From the NCBI GenBank assembly GCA_027493955.1, contig JAOSJT010000001.1:4946552-5010551 (forward strand): a DNA stretch of 64,000 nt. The letters are read 5' to 3'. Position 1 is the stretch's first letter; every line of letters begins with the position of its first letter. A program made the position numbers and the translations under genes. Of the stretch, positions 54,166 to 63,459 are shown piece after piece. The DNA comes from Bacteroidia bacterium (GTDB lineage Bacteria; Bacteroidota; Ignavibacteria; SZUA-365). The notes under the pieces were generated by a model. It was given only the letters and a program-made list of their open reading frames with translations. It ran no database searches and was not told the origin of the DNA.

Positions 54166-54292
54166 AGTAGCGCACGTCAGGGAGGTCCTTCGCGCTATCG
54201 CGACGCTGTCACCGGAACACGAGTTGTTGTGCGCTGCAGTTACGAAGCATACCGTTGAACACCCGTGTCCATCCGCATAGGCATGCCAAAAC

Positions 54293-54324
54293 GCAACATG
54301 CAAACCGTGAGGTTTGCATGTGCG
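54293..54324. terminator. Strong bidirectional hairpin between convergent genes
   Basis: ACATGCAAACC (54296-54306) pairs perfectly with GGTTTGCATGT (54311-54321) around a 4-nt loop (GTGA); a further CGC/GCG pair extends it past a one-base bulge. It lies midway between the esterase stop (54165) and the convergent barrel stop (54401). No long T-run on either side, so a termination role is inferred from position. Confidence 0.65.
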
Positions 54325-54400
54325 TCCCGAAACATGTAGCGGTCATGCTCCGGAAGTCGAGGAAGGGAAGGAGGTTGATATTCCGCGGGACGCGGAATTC

Positions 54401-55804
54401 CTATATGTCCCAGTGGGAACTGATGCCCACTGCGGCCGCCGAAAACCGTTCCGTCAAATGCGGAGTAATGTCCAACGTTCCGATATCCAGTTTGAAATTG
54501 TCGGCGATGAAACCGACACCGGCACCGAAGGTGAAGGGACGGATGCCGCCCGCGTTGACACCGAAACGGAATGCGACGTTGTAGAGAAGTTCGATCTCCG
54601 TACCGAGACCGAATTGCGGGCTGGTGGAGTTGCCCGCGACATCATTGAAGCCCTGCCTGTACGCGAAGGTGAAGTGCCAATCGCTGTTCTTCTTCGGTAC
54701 ATTGGGGATGGTGACAACACCGGCGAGAATCATGGCCGCCGGGAGAGGGGATGAAAAAGCTGAAATCTCTTTTTCCGTTCCATTGAGACGTTGCTTGATT
54801 TCCTCGATTTGCTCATTCGTGCTCAGATCGGAGATCGCGAAATCTTCGCTGGCCACGATTTCTTTCGCTCCGCTGTTCCAGCTCACGGACCCAAGATCCG
54901 TCAGACTCAGCGATGCGCGGAAGAGGCGGTTGAGCTTCAGATGCGCGCCGATGTCTATACCGAAGCCGCTACCGACAGGGGTCGGCATGAGCTCGTAATG
55001 GAAACCGTTGTTCTGGGTGAACCAGTCCTTGCTGCCGGTGTATCGCGCCACCATGTCCGCATGACCGCGCACTTCGTAATTGTCCGGATCGGTGGTGAAA
55101 TGCGAATTGAAGCGCTCCACTTCGAAGTACGCGAGGCCTTGCACCATTTTCACGCTCACTCCGCCCAGAAGCTGCATTCCGCGAATGTTCAGCAGTTCCC
55201 GACCGACGGTCAGACTGTAATCGCGCGTCCACGCCGACGATACCCGGGTTTCGCCGAAATCGAAGGTCTTACCGGGAGGATTGCCGAAGAACATGAATTC
55301 CGCGTAATCCTTCGGGAGTGCGACATTGCTGCCTGTGCGCTCGGTCACACCGAACGCGACGGTGAACAGCGGCGTCGAGACCATGGCGTTGAAGATGGTA
55401 TAACGGATGTCATGGGTGAAATTCCCCACGTCCCCCTGAAAGGAGGAAAGGATGGTGTTTTTATCCTCTGTGGTGAGATACGTCGGCGTTCGCTTCCGGT
55501 AACCGATTTCCGTGCCGGTGAAGTACTTGTTGTACAGTTCATACGACATGAAATCCATGCTCGCTTGTGCCGCGAAGGGCAGCACACCGAAGGAGACGGT
55601 GACGCCATCGCTCGGGACGATCTGCGCGGGATTGACGTTCAGGGCATCGAGGCCACGAACCAAGGCCGCGCTGCTGTTGCCCATACCCGTGATGCGCGCA
55701 CTTGTGCCGATGGTCTGCCCCACGCTGGTCCAGGCCAGCATCAGCAGCAGCGCAGTGCCGAGAATGCAGAAAAAGATGTGTCGTGTTGCTGTCATGCGTT
55801 CCAT
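54401..55804 (-). CDS. FadL/PorV-like outer-membrane protein (DUF5723-like)
   Basis: A 467-residue protein with a signal peptide (HIFFCILGTALLLMLAWTSV, cleaved near SVGQ). The start of the mature protein, TIGTSARITGMGNSSAALVR followed by GLDALNVNPAQI, is the hatch-like motif seen in PorV and DUF5723 barrels (GMGNAxxA ... NPA). Many amphipathic strands follow. PorV acts in T9SS as a shuttle for cargo, but closely related barrels have other roles, so a T9SS link is a guess. Start at 55804 or the Met at 55795. Third gene of a minus-strand operon (12-nt gap from the lipoprotein). Confidence 0.78.
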   Translation of the reverse strand: MERMTATRHIFFCILGTALLLMLAWTSVGQTIGTSARITGMGNSSAALVRGLDALNVNPAQIVPSDGVTVSFGVLPFAAQASMDFMSYELYNKYFTGTEIGYRKRTPTYLTTEDKNTILSSFQGDVGNFTHDIRYTIFNAMVSTPLFTVAFGVTERTGSNVALPKDYAEFMFFGNPPGKTFDFGETRVSSAWTRDYSLTVGRELLNIRGMQLLGGVSVKMVQGLAYFEVERFNSHFTTDPDNYEVRGHADMVARYTGSKDWFTQNNGFHYELMPTPVGSGFGIDIGAHLKLNRLFRASLSLTDLGSVSWNSGAKEIVASEDFAISDLSTNEQIEEIKQRLNGTEKEISAFSSPLPAAMILAGVVTIPNVPKKNSDWHFTFAYRQGFNDVAGNSTSPQFGLGTEIELLYNVAFRFGVNAGGIRPFTFGAGVGFIADNFKLDIGTLDITPHLTERFSAAAVGISSHWDI

Positions 55805-55816
55805 CCGTGTCTGATT

Positions 55817-57874
55817 CTACTTGCCGGTGATTGCGGTGCTGATATTCAGACGCGCATATCCCCGCACACGTACATAGTCGCTGCTGCGGAATGCGGAGGC
55901 GCCGCTCTGATCGGCGTTGAAGGATATTTTGAAACGGATGAATGCCGCCTTCGCGATGGTCGTGAAATCCTCTCCCGTAAAACGCATTTGTACCTTCTCG
56001 ACCACGGCTTTCGAGGCGAAACCGTCCGCGCCGATAACTGCGGCTTTCGCCATGAGCGCGGAGCCGTCGGTGCTCACCGGAGCGAGCAACAGTTTGTAGC
56101 GGCTGTCCAGAAATTCGGGCTCGATGGTGACGCTGGTCGGGAGGTGATTCTCGACGTCGAACATCAAGAGCCCCTCGTTCACCTCTGCGAGTTTTTTCCG
56201 ACTGTCCTCGTCGATGAACATTTCCACTGTGTCGGTGACGCTTCCGCTCACCTGCGTGAAACGCAGTGGAAACTCAACGAACAAATCACCGGTGACGGAG
56301 TCCGCAGCGGAGGCGCTACCGTACTGTCCGTCGGGATTGAGGGTGAACGTTCCCTCCAAGCCGAGGCTGTCGGGGAGTTCAGGTGAGAAGGAATTCAGGA
56401 ACGTAACCACCTGACCATCGTCGAATCGTACGAGTGTCTGCGAGTGCGGCGCAATGCCGACGGCGTTCACCTCGAGGAGCGAGCTCTTGCCGCCGATGCG
56501 TTTCCCGAGCACATTGGCCCTGTCGATACCAACAGGGAGTTGCGCCTGGTTCTGCAGCGTCGCCCACATGCGTGCTTCGGACAGGGTTATCGCCCCGGCG
56601 ATGCTCTTGTCCACACCGAAATCGGAGCGCTGCATTTTCCGTATATGCAGCGTTTTCGGTGAGAGGCGGCCGGTCATTTCGGCGAAGGTCACATTTTTCA
56701 CCGCTGCGGTGACGGATACGCTGTCGTTCCGTTTCACCAGCACCGCTTTTGCGCTGGCATCCTCGGTGAGCACACGCGCGTCATAGGTCAATGTGGTTTC
56801 GTTGAGCGGTGTCAACAGAGCGTCGGTGAGATCAATTGTGATCGTCGCGCTGCCCTTGGCGGCGACGGAGGACGTTGCGCTGAGCGGCCGACCGTCTTTG
56901 CTCGCACCCTGCAGCGTCACCGCGATGTCCGCGGCAAGATTGAAGTGATTACTGATGGTAAAACTTACGGCTCCACCACGCACCGTCCCGCTTTTGACAC
57001 GCATGCCGGTACTACCCGCGATATCGATCTGCTCCGAGAGCAGCACTTCCTGCGAGGGCACATAGCCCTTGACGGAAAGGATGTCGGAGTCGGTGATCGC
57101 ACCTTTGATTCCGAGATATTGGGAACTGTTCACATCCACTTGAGCGCCGCCGCTGCCGGGTGTGGACACATCGAAACCGAGCCGCATGCGGCTCGTGAGC
57201 GTCAGTCCGGCCAGGGAAATGGCGGGGAGACTGACCGTGGCGCCAGGCTGAACAAGTCCGCTGTAGGAACTGCTTGCGATACTGCCGCCCTGTGCGTTAA
57301 GCAAGCGGATTTGTTCGAGACGCAGAGGAACCGGGGACTTGTTTGCGAAAACAAGCGCCAGATTACCTTTCGAGAACGTCATCTCCTCAAAGTAACTTCG
57401 CGCGTCTATGTCCACGCCGAGGCCGAGTTCGTTACGCATGGAAGGAACGCTCTGCATACCCCGCGGCAGATTCGGGAACAATGTGAATATGTCCAGCGCC
57501 TGATCCATATAGTCCGGAATGTCGAAGCGAAGCACATCGAGGTGCTCGGCCCTGCGGAACTGCCTGTCGTCGATGCGCAGATGATCTGCGAGACTGAACG
57601 CGCGCAGAGGATGCCGCTGCGTCACCACAAGCACGTTATCGCCGTTCTGGGTGATGCGCAGCATCTCGTCATCGCTGAGCAAATCGGACATGGTGTAGGT
57701 CTGATTGATCAGTGGCAGATTGGCGTCAACATCCCACTCGGGAAGCATGGGCGCAAGGGGTTCGGAGCATCCACCGATCAGGACAGCCGCAAGAACAAGC
57801 GCGGTAAACGCGAGCGCGAGCGCCACGGGCGGCCTCCCTCCGCGGCTGTGCTGATGTATCGCATGATGTATCAT
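55817..57874 (-). CDS. Large beta-sandwich-rich lipoprotein, function unknown
   Basis: A 685-residue protein with a lipoprotein signal (ALAFTALVLAAVLIGGCSEP, lipobox IGGC). The mature part is a series of Ig-like modules (NLAADIAVTLQGASKDGRPL, LFVEFPLRFTQVSGSV) with no catalytic motif I recognise. Second gene of an operon: 42 nt after the heparinase-like gene and 12 nt before the barrel gene. It probably sits in the outer membrane beside that barrel. The N-terminal tail before the signal is basic and histidine-rich (IHHAIHQHSRGGR). Confidence 0.8.
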   Translation of the reverse strand: MIHHAIHQHSRGGRPPVALALAFTALVLAAVLIGGCSEPLAPMLPEWDVDANLPLINQTYTMSDLLSDDEMLRITQNGDNVLVVTQRHPLRAFSLADHLRIDDRQFRRAEHLDVLRFDIPDYMDQALDIFTLFPNLPRGMQSVPSMRNELGLGVDIDARSYFEEMTFSKGNLALVFANKSPVPLRLEQIRLLNAQGGSIASSSYSGLVQPGATVSLPAISLAGLTLTSRMRLGFDVSTPGSGGAQVDVNSSQYLGIKGAITDSDILSVKGYVPSQEVLLSEQIDIAGSTGMRVKSGTVRGGAVSFTISNHFNLAADIAVTLQGASKDGRPLSATSSVAAKGSATITIDLTDALLTPLNETTLTYDARVLTEDASAKAVLVKRNDSVSVTAAVKNVTFAEMTGRLSPKTLHIRKMQRSDFGVDKSIAGAITLSEARMWATLQNQAQLPVGIDRANVLGKRIGGKSSLLEVNAVGIAPHSQTLVRFDDGQVVTFLNSFSPELPDSLGLEGTFTLNPDGQYGSASAADSVTGDLFVEFPLRFTQVSGSVTDTVEMFIDEDSRKKLAEVNEGLLMFDVENHLPTSVTIEPEFLDSRYKLLLAPVSTDGSALMAKAAVIGADGFASKAVVEKVQMRFTGEDFTTIAKAAFIRFKISFNADQSGASAFRSSDYVRVRGYARLNISTAITGK

Positions 57875-57916
57875 AGGGCCTCCATTCTGCGTAGCCTCGA
57901 CATCGCAGATCTGATC

Positions 57917-60544
57917 TTATTGCACAAGTAATCGTTGATGAAATACACCGACGGACGTTTCCAGTCGGAGGAAATACAGACCGGCGCTCATGCCGGCAAT
58001 CTCAATGCGCACATCCTGTAAAGCGGGGCCCGAATTGTCCACGGGGATACTTCGTACCGTCCGCCCGAGTCGGTCAACAAGTGTAAGGAGTGCTTGTCCG
58101 CTCGCGGCAAGGCCGAGCTGTACCGTGACGGCGCCGCCCTTCCGTGCATTCGCAGGATTCGGCCAGGGTGCAGACAAGCACGGAAGCACGGAAGACGATG
58201 CTGCCTCGACGGCGGTGGGGCTGCTGCTGAATGCAATGCGCACATCGCTGTCATCGTCGTTGAGATAGAGGTGGAGAAGCGGTCCGTTCACACTCCAGGA
58301 CGCCACACCGCTGCCCTCGACACTCCGTGGCACGAAAGGGACGCGGACACGAAGTTCACGCGCGGTGACATTCCGCACCGAAAGTGCCATGTGATCGTCC
58401 GCTGTCGCAATACATGCGGAAAGCGGCATGGGCGAGGACAGCATGATCCGCCCGCTTGCGAGCTGGATCACACTGCCCTCGTCAAGCATCCAAAACGCCG
58501 GCCTGCCAGCGGGGTCGAGGATGCACTGCCATGCACGTCCGTTGCCATACACAGGTCCGAGCGTCGGATGCGCCACACGCGACATCTGCGCGGTCGAAGC
58601 GACGACACTCAGTAATTCCCATCCGTCCACCGATGCGGTAAGCACACTGGCATGGCGATCCGCCTTGATCTCGGTGGTGCGTACATCCTGGCTTACGGGA
58701 TGGGGCAGGAGAATGGTGTGAAATACCGCCTGATCTGCGCCGACCGAACTGCGCAGCACCGAGTGTCGCGCAAAGGATTTATAGCCGGGCGCATGAAGCT
58801 CGGAAGCGTCCTGCTGTACCGGCAGCGCATTCACGGCTTCGACTCGTGCGCTGAGGCGCATGGCACCGCTTGTCCATTGTGCCGTGCGCGTCGTCGCGTC
58901 GTAGGTGTACCGTCCGTCCTCACGCAGACCGTTGCCATGCAGTTGATGCGTGTACGTGCGCTGCAATGGAGACGCTGCCGCATCACGCAGCACCACGAAA
59001 CGTCCGTCAAGCATGTACGCACTGCGCTCGATCGAGGCATTCTGATACGCTGTCGAAATGCGAAGCATTCCGCCGCTCGGACAGCTCAGGGTGTCGGTGA
59101 TGTACGCATCGCTGCCGAACAGGAAACTTCCGTAGGAAACGCTGTCCGCACCCCTGCCATCCACCAGTATCACGTTGTGGTTTTTCGCATAGACGAGACT
59201 GTCGCGCATGGCGCTGCTGTGATAGGCAGGCTCGATGGCAAGATGCTCGCCGTTGGCGCTGAGCAGAAAGGCGGTTTCATTTGCGTGCTTGTGTCCGCTG
59301 CCCATGGGCGAACGATGGGTGCGCGCGCGACCGTGTTTGCCGATCAGGCCAAAGTACACGTCGCGGGCTTCCCAGCCGCTGCGAAATGCGGCATATCCCG
59401 CATCAGGCAGGATCACCGAAGGCAGCCCGGTGGCGGACCGCGTTTTCGCCATGCTGATATTCAGCAGATATTCAGGCCTGAAATCAAATGTCCGGGTCAA
59501 TTCCGCCGCAAGCGATGAAGGTTGCAAAGGCCTCCCCGTGCGATCGAACTCTGACCAGCCGGCAAGCGCGCTTCCCGCGCGCAAATCAGGCAGGATATGC
59601 AACTCCGGAAACCAGGTCCCCGCATAGGTGTCTTCGAACACGGGGAGCGTCCCGTCGGGCATACGTATGGCCGCTATCCACTCGAACAGACGCTGCCAAC
59701 GCTCGAGCCGCAGCAGACTGGGGTATATCCTCTCTCCAAGGCGCAGGTCCTGTTCGCCGGCTGCTGCGTCGAGGGCGAGAAGAAAGGGCAGCGCGCTCAT
59801 CATGGCATAGCGGAAGTAGTAGGGACCTTCGCTGTAGCCATACATGCCGGTGCTGTCGCTCTGATACCCCCACATCGTTTCTTCAATGCAATTGAACGCG
59901 AGACCAAAGTGAGTCTCGACAATCGGATCCGGTACTTCATCGGTACCGTGCAACACGAGCGCCGCGTATCCGAGTGCGGCAGCGAGTTTGATGGAGAGGT
60001 TATTTCTGACGATAATCGGTTGATCGAGGCGGGTATACGCATTGCCGGCAAAATCTGCGATCCGCGCCTCGATCAGGCGGTCGGGACCGTGAATGCTCCG
60101 GTAGTAGTCGTATGCCGCGCTGTATTGCATGAGCTCGACAGCACGCCATTGGAAATCCTCCACGACCGGCGTGACCTCCGTATTGATGGCAAGCAGGAGA
60201 TCACGCAGGCGCGTGGATAACAAGGATTGTTGCGTCGCTGTCAGCGGAGAGAGAGTCGTGTCAAGTCCGGTCAGAAGCACGAAACCGCAGGCCTTGGCCA
60301 CGCGGGATGCTTCAGTAGGGGAGGTGGGCTCAGATCCGGCAGTGGTAAACAGAGTACGATACAGGGTGCGCGCAAGTTCGTCGGTCGAAATGTAGTCGAT
60401 CGCGGTTGTCACCTGCTGAGGTCTGCCGGACCTGAGCGATGCGGGTGTCTCGAACGAGGATGCGGAGCCGTCCTGCGAAAGGGCAGGCCTTGTGAGGCAG
60501 ACGAGACTTGCGACGAGGCAGAATATGCCGTAGAAATTCTTCAT
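57917..60544 (-). CDS. Heparinase II/III-like T9SS cargo protein
   Basis: An 875-residue protein; AAGGAACA precedes ATG 60544. Signal peptide (NFYGIFCLVASLVCLTRPAL). An (alpha/alpha) toroid part (FQWRAVELMQYSAAYDYYRS, MYGYSEGPYYFRYAMMSALP) is followed by a heparinase II/III-like beta-sandwich (GKHGRARTHRSPMGSGHKHA, NHNVILVDGRGADSVSYGSF) with the conserved His/Tyr setting. The family cleaves acidic polysaccharides such as heparin or alginate by beta-elimination; the substrate here is unknown. The end is a T9SS sorting domain (APWPNPANARKGGAVTVQLG ... SAGLYFLRLETS). First gene of the operon. Confidence 0.85.
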   Translation of the reverse strand: MKNFYGIFCLVASLVCLTRPALSQDGSASSFETPASLRSGRPQQVTTAIDYISTDELARTLYRTLFTTAGSEPTSPTEASRVAKACGFVLLTGLDTTLSPLTATQQSLLSTRLRDLLLAINTEVTPVVEDFQWRAVELMQYSAAYDYYRSIHGPDRLIEARIADFAGNAYTRLDQPIIVRNNLSIKLAAALGYAALVLHGTDEVPDPIVETHFGLAFNCIEETMWGYQSDSTGMYGYSEGPYYFRYAMMSALPFLLALDAAAGEQDLRLGERIYPSLLRLERWQRLFEWIAAIRMPDGTLPVFEDTYAGTWFPELHILPDLRAGSALAGWSEFDRTGRPLQPSSLAAELTRTFDFRPEYLLNISMAKTRSATGLPSVILPDAGYAAFRSGWEARDVYFGLIGKHGRARTHRSPMGSGHKHANETAFLLSANGEHLAIEPAYHSSAMRDSLVYAKNHNVILVDGRGADSVSYGSFLFGSDAYITDTLSCPSGGMLRISTAYQNASIERSAYMLDGRFVVLRDAAASPLQRTYTHQLHGNGLREDGRYTYDATTRTAQWTSGAMRLSARVEAVNALPVQQDASELHAPGYKSFARHSVLRSSVGADQAVFHTILLPHPVSQDVRTTEIKADRHASVLTASVDGWELLSVVASTAQMSRVAHPTLGPVYGNGRAWQCILDPAGRPAFWMLDEGSVIQLASGRIMLSSPMPLSACIATADDHMALSVRNVTARELRVRVPFVPRSVEGSGVASWSVNGPLLHLYLNDDDSDVRIAFSSSPTAVEAASSSVLPCLSAPWPNPANARKGGAVTVQLGLAASGQALLTLVDRLGRTVRSIPVDNSGPALQDVRIEIAGMSAGLYFLRLETSVGVFHQRLLVQ

Positions 60545-60852
60545 TGTTCCTTAAAGCGTACCACACTCTGTTGATCAGCCTGGTGTCCGATTGGATTCCC
60601 AGGATGCACAATGCAAGTTATCCCACCATTCTTACAGCAGACTTAATCGCCGCTTACAATTTTGTCAGGGAAAACCGGTGCGGTGGGGACTCAAAGCGAG
60701 CCCCGGGGAGGGGTGGTGCAGGAAAATCGGAATACGGTGGGCAGAAAACCACCTCGGGCGAAAGGTGCTGCGTCGTGCTACGGCGCAGCTTCTTTTCGGA
60801 ACAGCCGGGATCCCAGGTCACCGGATCGGTAACGGAATCCGGGACGTGGCGA
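60545..60852. other. Intergenic stretch without recognisable content
   Basis: About 300 bases between the heparinase-like gene start and the end of the next minus-strand gene. No gene, repeat or clear promoter that I can support. Confidence 0.4.
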
Positions 60853-61818
60853 CTACCGCCCGGAAATTACCACAAAAGGCACTGTTTTCGCGCCCGCGGC
60901 TGTGCGCACCGTGCAGAAATACATCCCGCTGTTGAAAGAACGCAGGTTGAAGGTGACATCCGGCGCCATAATCTCGTGCATGCTGTCATGGAATGTTGCC
61001 AGCGCTCGTCCATGAATATCGTGCAGCAGCACGGTAAACGGACCTCCCTGGTCGGCCGCGATGCGAATCGTAAGATGCTCCCGGGCGGGATTCGGATGTA
61101 CAGTGAGCGTTATCGAAGACGGGTGCTGAGGCGCATCCTCCACACGTGGCGTTACGGTGCGTCTCCATCGTTCTTCGCTGCTCCAGTCGAAAAAATTGAA
61201 TTCGGAGCGGAGAATTTCCGCCAATCCATGAGTCTCGATGCGGAACTCCAGTTGTTGCGCGTAATCCAGACAATCTGTCCGTAGCGACCGCAGGCGCAGC
61301 ACGCCATTCACAATATCGAGAGAATCACTCGGCCCCGGGGTGTAGCTGCGATAGTACCGTCCGTACGGATACAGCCGGAGCGTGTCGGGCAAATTGGGAC
61401 AGGGTGGCGAATTCCAGGTGGTGTCCGGAAACAGCCAGCCGCGCAGAGGGCGCGACCCGCAACCTTCGCTTCCGTCCAGGAATTCGTACAGCGTGTCGGC
61501 TTCGATGACGGTCACGGATTGCTGCGAAACGATGCGCCTCGATGTTCGCACTGTTTCGAGGCCGCGCCTTGTGATCGTCAGAGCATGCACAATCGCCTTT
61601 CCGTCGGGCGCCTCCCGTGCGTCGCCGTTTATCGTGATAAGGCCGTCGAATTCCGTGAATTGTGAGCTGGTGTCGCCACCCATGAAGGTCGAGGGTATGC
61701 CCGTCCTGGTATAGAGGAACGTATTATCGCTGCTGAAACTGTCAAGCAGGTCGAAGGTCTGGGCGTGCGAAATCGTTCCGAGGAGGATGAAGGCGAGAAG
61801 TACTGCTGCTGAGCGCAT
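60853..61818 (-). CDS. Secreted T9SS cargo protein of unknown function
   Basis: A 321-residue protein. I chose ATG 61818 because the signal peptide begins there (MRSAAVLLAFILLGTISHAQ); the frame is open to 61875. The middle part is rich in beta strands and carries several Cys (GCGSRPLRGW, SPPCPNLPDTL, RTDCLDYAQ) that could form disulfides. The last 80 residues are a T9SS sorting domain (LTVHPNPAREHLTIRIAADQ ... FNSGMYFCTVRTAAG). No catalytic motif seen. Monocistronic. Confidence 0.82.
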   Translation of the reverse strand: MRSAAVLLAFILLGTISHAQTFDLLDSFSSDNTFLYTRTGIPSTFMGGDTSSQFTEFDGLITINGDAREAPDGKAIVHALTITRRGLETVRTSRRIVSQQSVTVIEADTLYEFLDGSEGCGSRPLRGWLFPDTTWNSPPCPNLPDTLRLYPYGRYYRSYTPGPSDSLDIVNGVLRLRSLRTDCLDYAQQLEFRIETHGLAEILRSEFNFFDWSSEERWRRTVTPRVEDAPQHPSSITLTVHPNPAREHLTIRIAADQGGPFTVLLHDIHGRALATFHDSMHEIMAPDVTFNLRSFNSGMYFCTVRTAAGAKTVPFVVISGR

Positions 61819-62244
61819 GATTGGTCCTTCAGTGCTGCAAGTGCGAAGTGAAACGGACGCAGGCGATGGAATCACGGCGTACTATCGCGCTGATGAGCGG
61901 AGAGAGCATCCGGAGATCCGCGGCATCCGCGTTACACAGGGATGACACTTCAAACTGCAAAAAATTCCTTCATTCGAAAAAAAAATCATTTTCTCCTGGT
62001 GCGTGTTGATGGATCTCACTCGTCCGCTCCTTGCGTTTCTGAAATGTGCACCATCATCTTATCCCGATGTATCGCGTCTCACCGGATTGCGTCGAAATTC
62101 CGTGCGGGATACGGGGACGCGGAACTGCCGTGCGAAAGAGATTGGAAAGCGCCATATTATTATGATGAAACGGATTCCGCGTTTCCGGCATTGCGGCCGA
62201 GCCCTGTGCCTCCACCGAAGTGATTTCACCAGTTTGATCGAAGC
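61819..62244. other. Intergenic stretch without recognisable content
   Basis: About 426 bases between divergent genes. It contains a run of nine A near 61977-61985 and some AT-rich sequence, likely promoter regions, but no element I can define. Confidence 0.4.
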
Positions 62245-62745
62245 ATGCGCAATTTCCGAATACTGCTCCTCATGACGGTACTGATTCTGTGCACCCTCCC
62301 GCAGCAGTCTTTCAGTCAGAAAACGCTGCTTGCGGGTGACACCGTACGAATGATCGCTATAGGCTCCTGGGTGCAGGATTCTCTCGCGGGGGAAAAGCCG
62401 TTCGAGGGCAAAACGGTCATTCTCGAGTTCTGGTCCACCTGGTGCGGTCCCTGCATCAAAGCCATCCCGCATCTGAACGCGCTCGCCGAGGAATTCGCGA
62501 ATGAGAAGGTGGTTTTCGCCGCGGTGTCCAACGAGAGAGCGATAACGGCAAAACGCTTCCTCGAGAAGACGCCGATGAAGGCATCGGTGTTTGTGGACAC
62601 GGAGAATTCGCTCACTCACATCCACTTCGGGGTTCGCGTCATCCCACGAACCTTCATTATCGGTCCTGATGGCGTGATACGCTGGACAGGCCACCCCGAC
62701 AGATTGACGCGGGAATTGCTCCGTCAGCATATCGCCGCTTCCTGA
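62245..62745 (+). CDS. TlpA-like exported thioredoxin
   Basis: A 166-residue protein with a signal peptide (FRILLLMTVLILCTLPQQSF). The thioredoxin fold carries FWSTWCGPCIKAIPHLNALA with Cys67/Cys70 and a cis-Pro loop in VRVIPRTFIIGPDG. Standard TlpA/ResA redox protein of the periplasm, one-domain form, unlike the two-domain protein at 591-1844. The next gene (FMN reductase) starts 79 nt later on the same strand, so the pair may be co-transcribed. Confidence 0.92.
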   Translation: MRNFRILLLMTVLILCTLPQQSFSQKTLLAGDTVRMIAIGSWVQDSLAGEKPFEGKTVILEFWSTWCGPCIKAIPHLNALAEEFANEKVVFAAVSNERAITAKRFLEKTPMKASVFVDTENSLTHIHFGVRVIPRTFIIGPDGVIRWTGHPDRLTRELLRQHIAAS

Positions 62746-62824
62746 CGAAACTCTCGTCGGCTGGTGAAACCCTGCGCTTCGCGTACTTGTTCTTTCTTGC
62801 AGCACAACAAGGAAGAATGACCGT

Positions 62825-63418
62825 ATGAAAAGCATTGTCTGTATTTCCGGATCAAGCAGACCCGACAATTACACCGCACGCGCTTTGGCCGTAACCGCCG
62901 ACGAACTCCGCGCGCTCGGTGCAGAGACCATCGACATCGACGCACGCAAGCTCACGCTGCCTTTCCCGGGACAGCCCGACACCGCCGATGCGCGCCATCT
63001 GCGTGAACGCGTCGCCGAAGCCGGCGCGGTTGTACTCGCGAGTCCCGAGTATCACGGCAGCTTCAGCGCCATGACCAAACTGATCATCGAGAACCTCGGC
63101 TACCCCTCGGTTATGGCGGGGAAGCCTGTCGCATTGCTCGGCGTGGCCGCCGGACGCATCGGCGCCATAAAAACCATCGAGCAACTCCGTGGCGTGTGCG
63201 CCCATACCGGTGCCATCGTGATACCCGGCGCCGTGTCCGTCGCCGGAGTCCGCGGCGCTTTCGATGTGGAAGGACGCATCACCGACGCGGCTACGGAGAA
63301 AGCGCTGCGGGGACTTGCGGCCGCACTGATTGGCTTCATGCAGGATTATGTGTGCCCGAAGTATGCGCTTGAGGCGCTGGTACGTCAGGAAGCCGCGCCA
63401 TGGGCGGCGGAGTTGTGA
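62825..63418 (+). CDS. NADPH-dependent FMN reductase (flavodoxin-like)
   Basis: A 197-residue protein; AAGGA precedes ATG 62825. The flavin-phosphate loop SGSSRPDNYTARAL and the ASPEYHGSFSAMTKLIIENL motif identify the NADPH_dep FMN/quinone reductase family (SsuE, ArsH, azoreductase-like). It reduces flavin, quinone or a related acceptor with NAD(P)H in the cytoplasm. Normal family length. Convergent, with a 41-nt gap, with the barrel gene at the window end. Confidence 0.92.
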   Translation: MKSIVCISGSSRPDNYTARALAVTADELRALGAETIDIDARKLTLPFPGQPDTADARHLRERVAEAGAVVLASPEYHGSFSAMTKLIIENLGYPSVMAGKPVALLGVAAGRIGAIKTIEQLRGVCAHTGAIVIPGAVSVAGVRGAFDVEGRITDAATEKALRGLAAALIGFMQDYVCPKYALEALVRQEAAPWAAEL

Positions 63419-63459
63419 CAAAGCCGCGGCGTTAGAACAAGAGACTTGAAGGGAATGGT

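Noticed and set aside
54791-56386. Plus-strand frame of 531 codons
   Set aside because: It overlaps two minus-strand genes with signal sequences and has the composition of an antisense frame.
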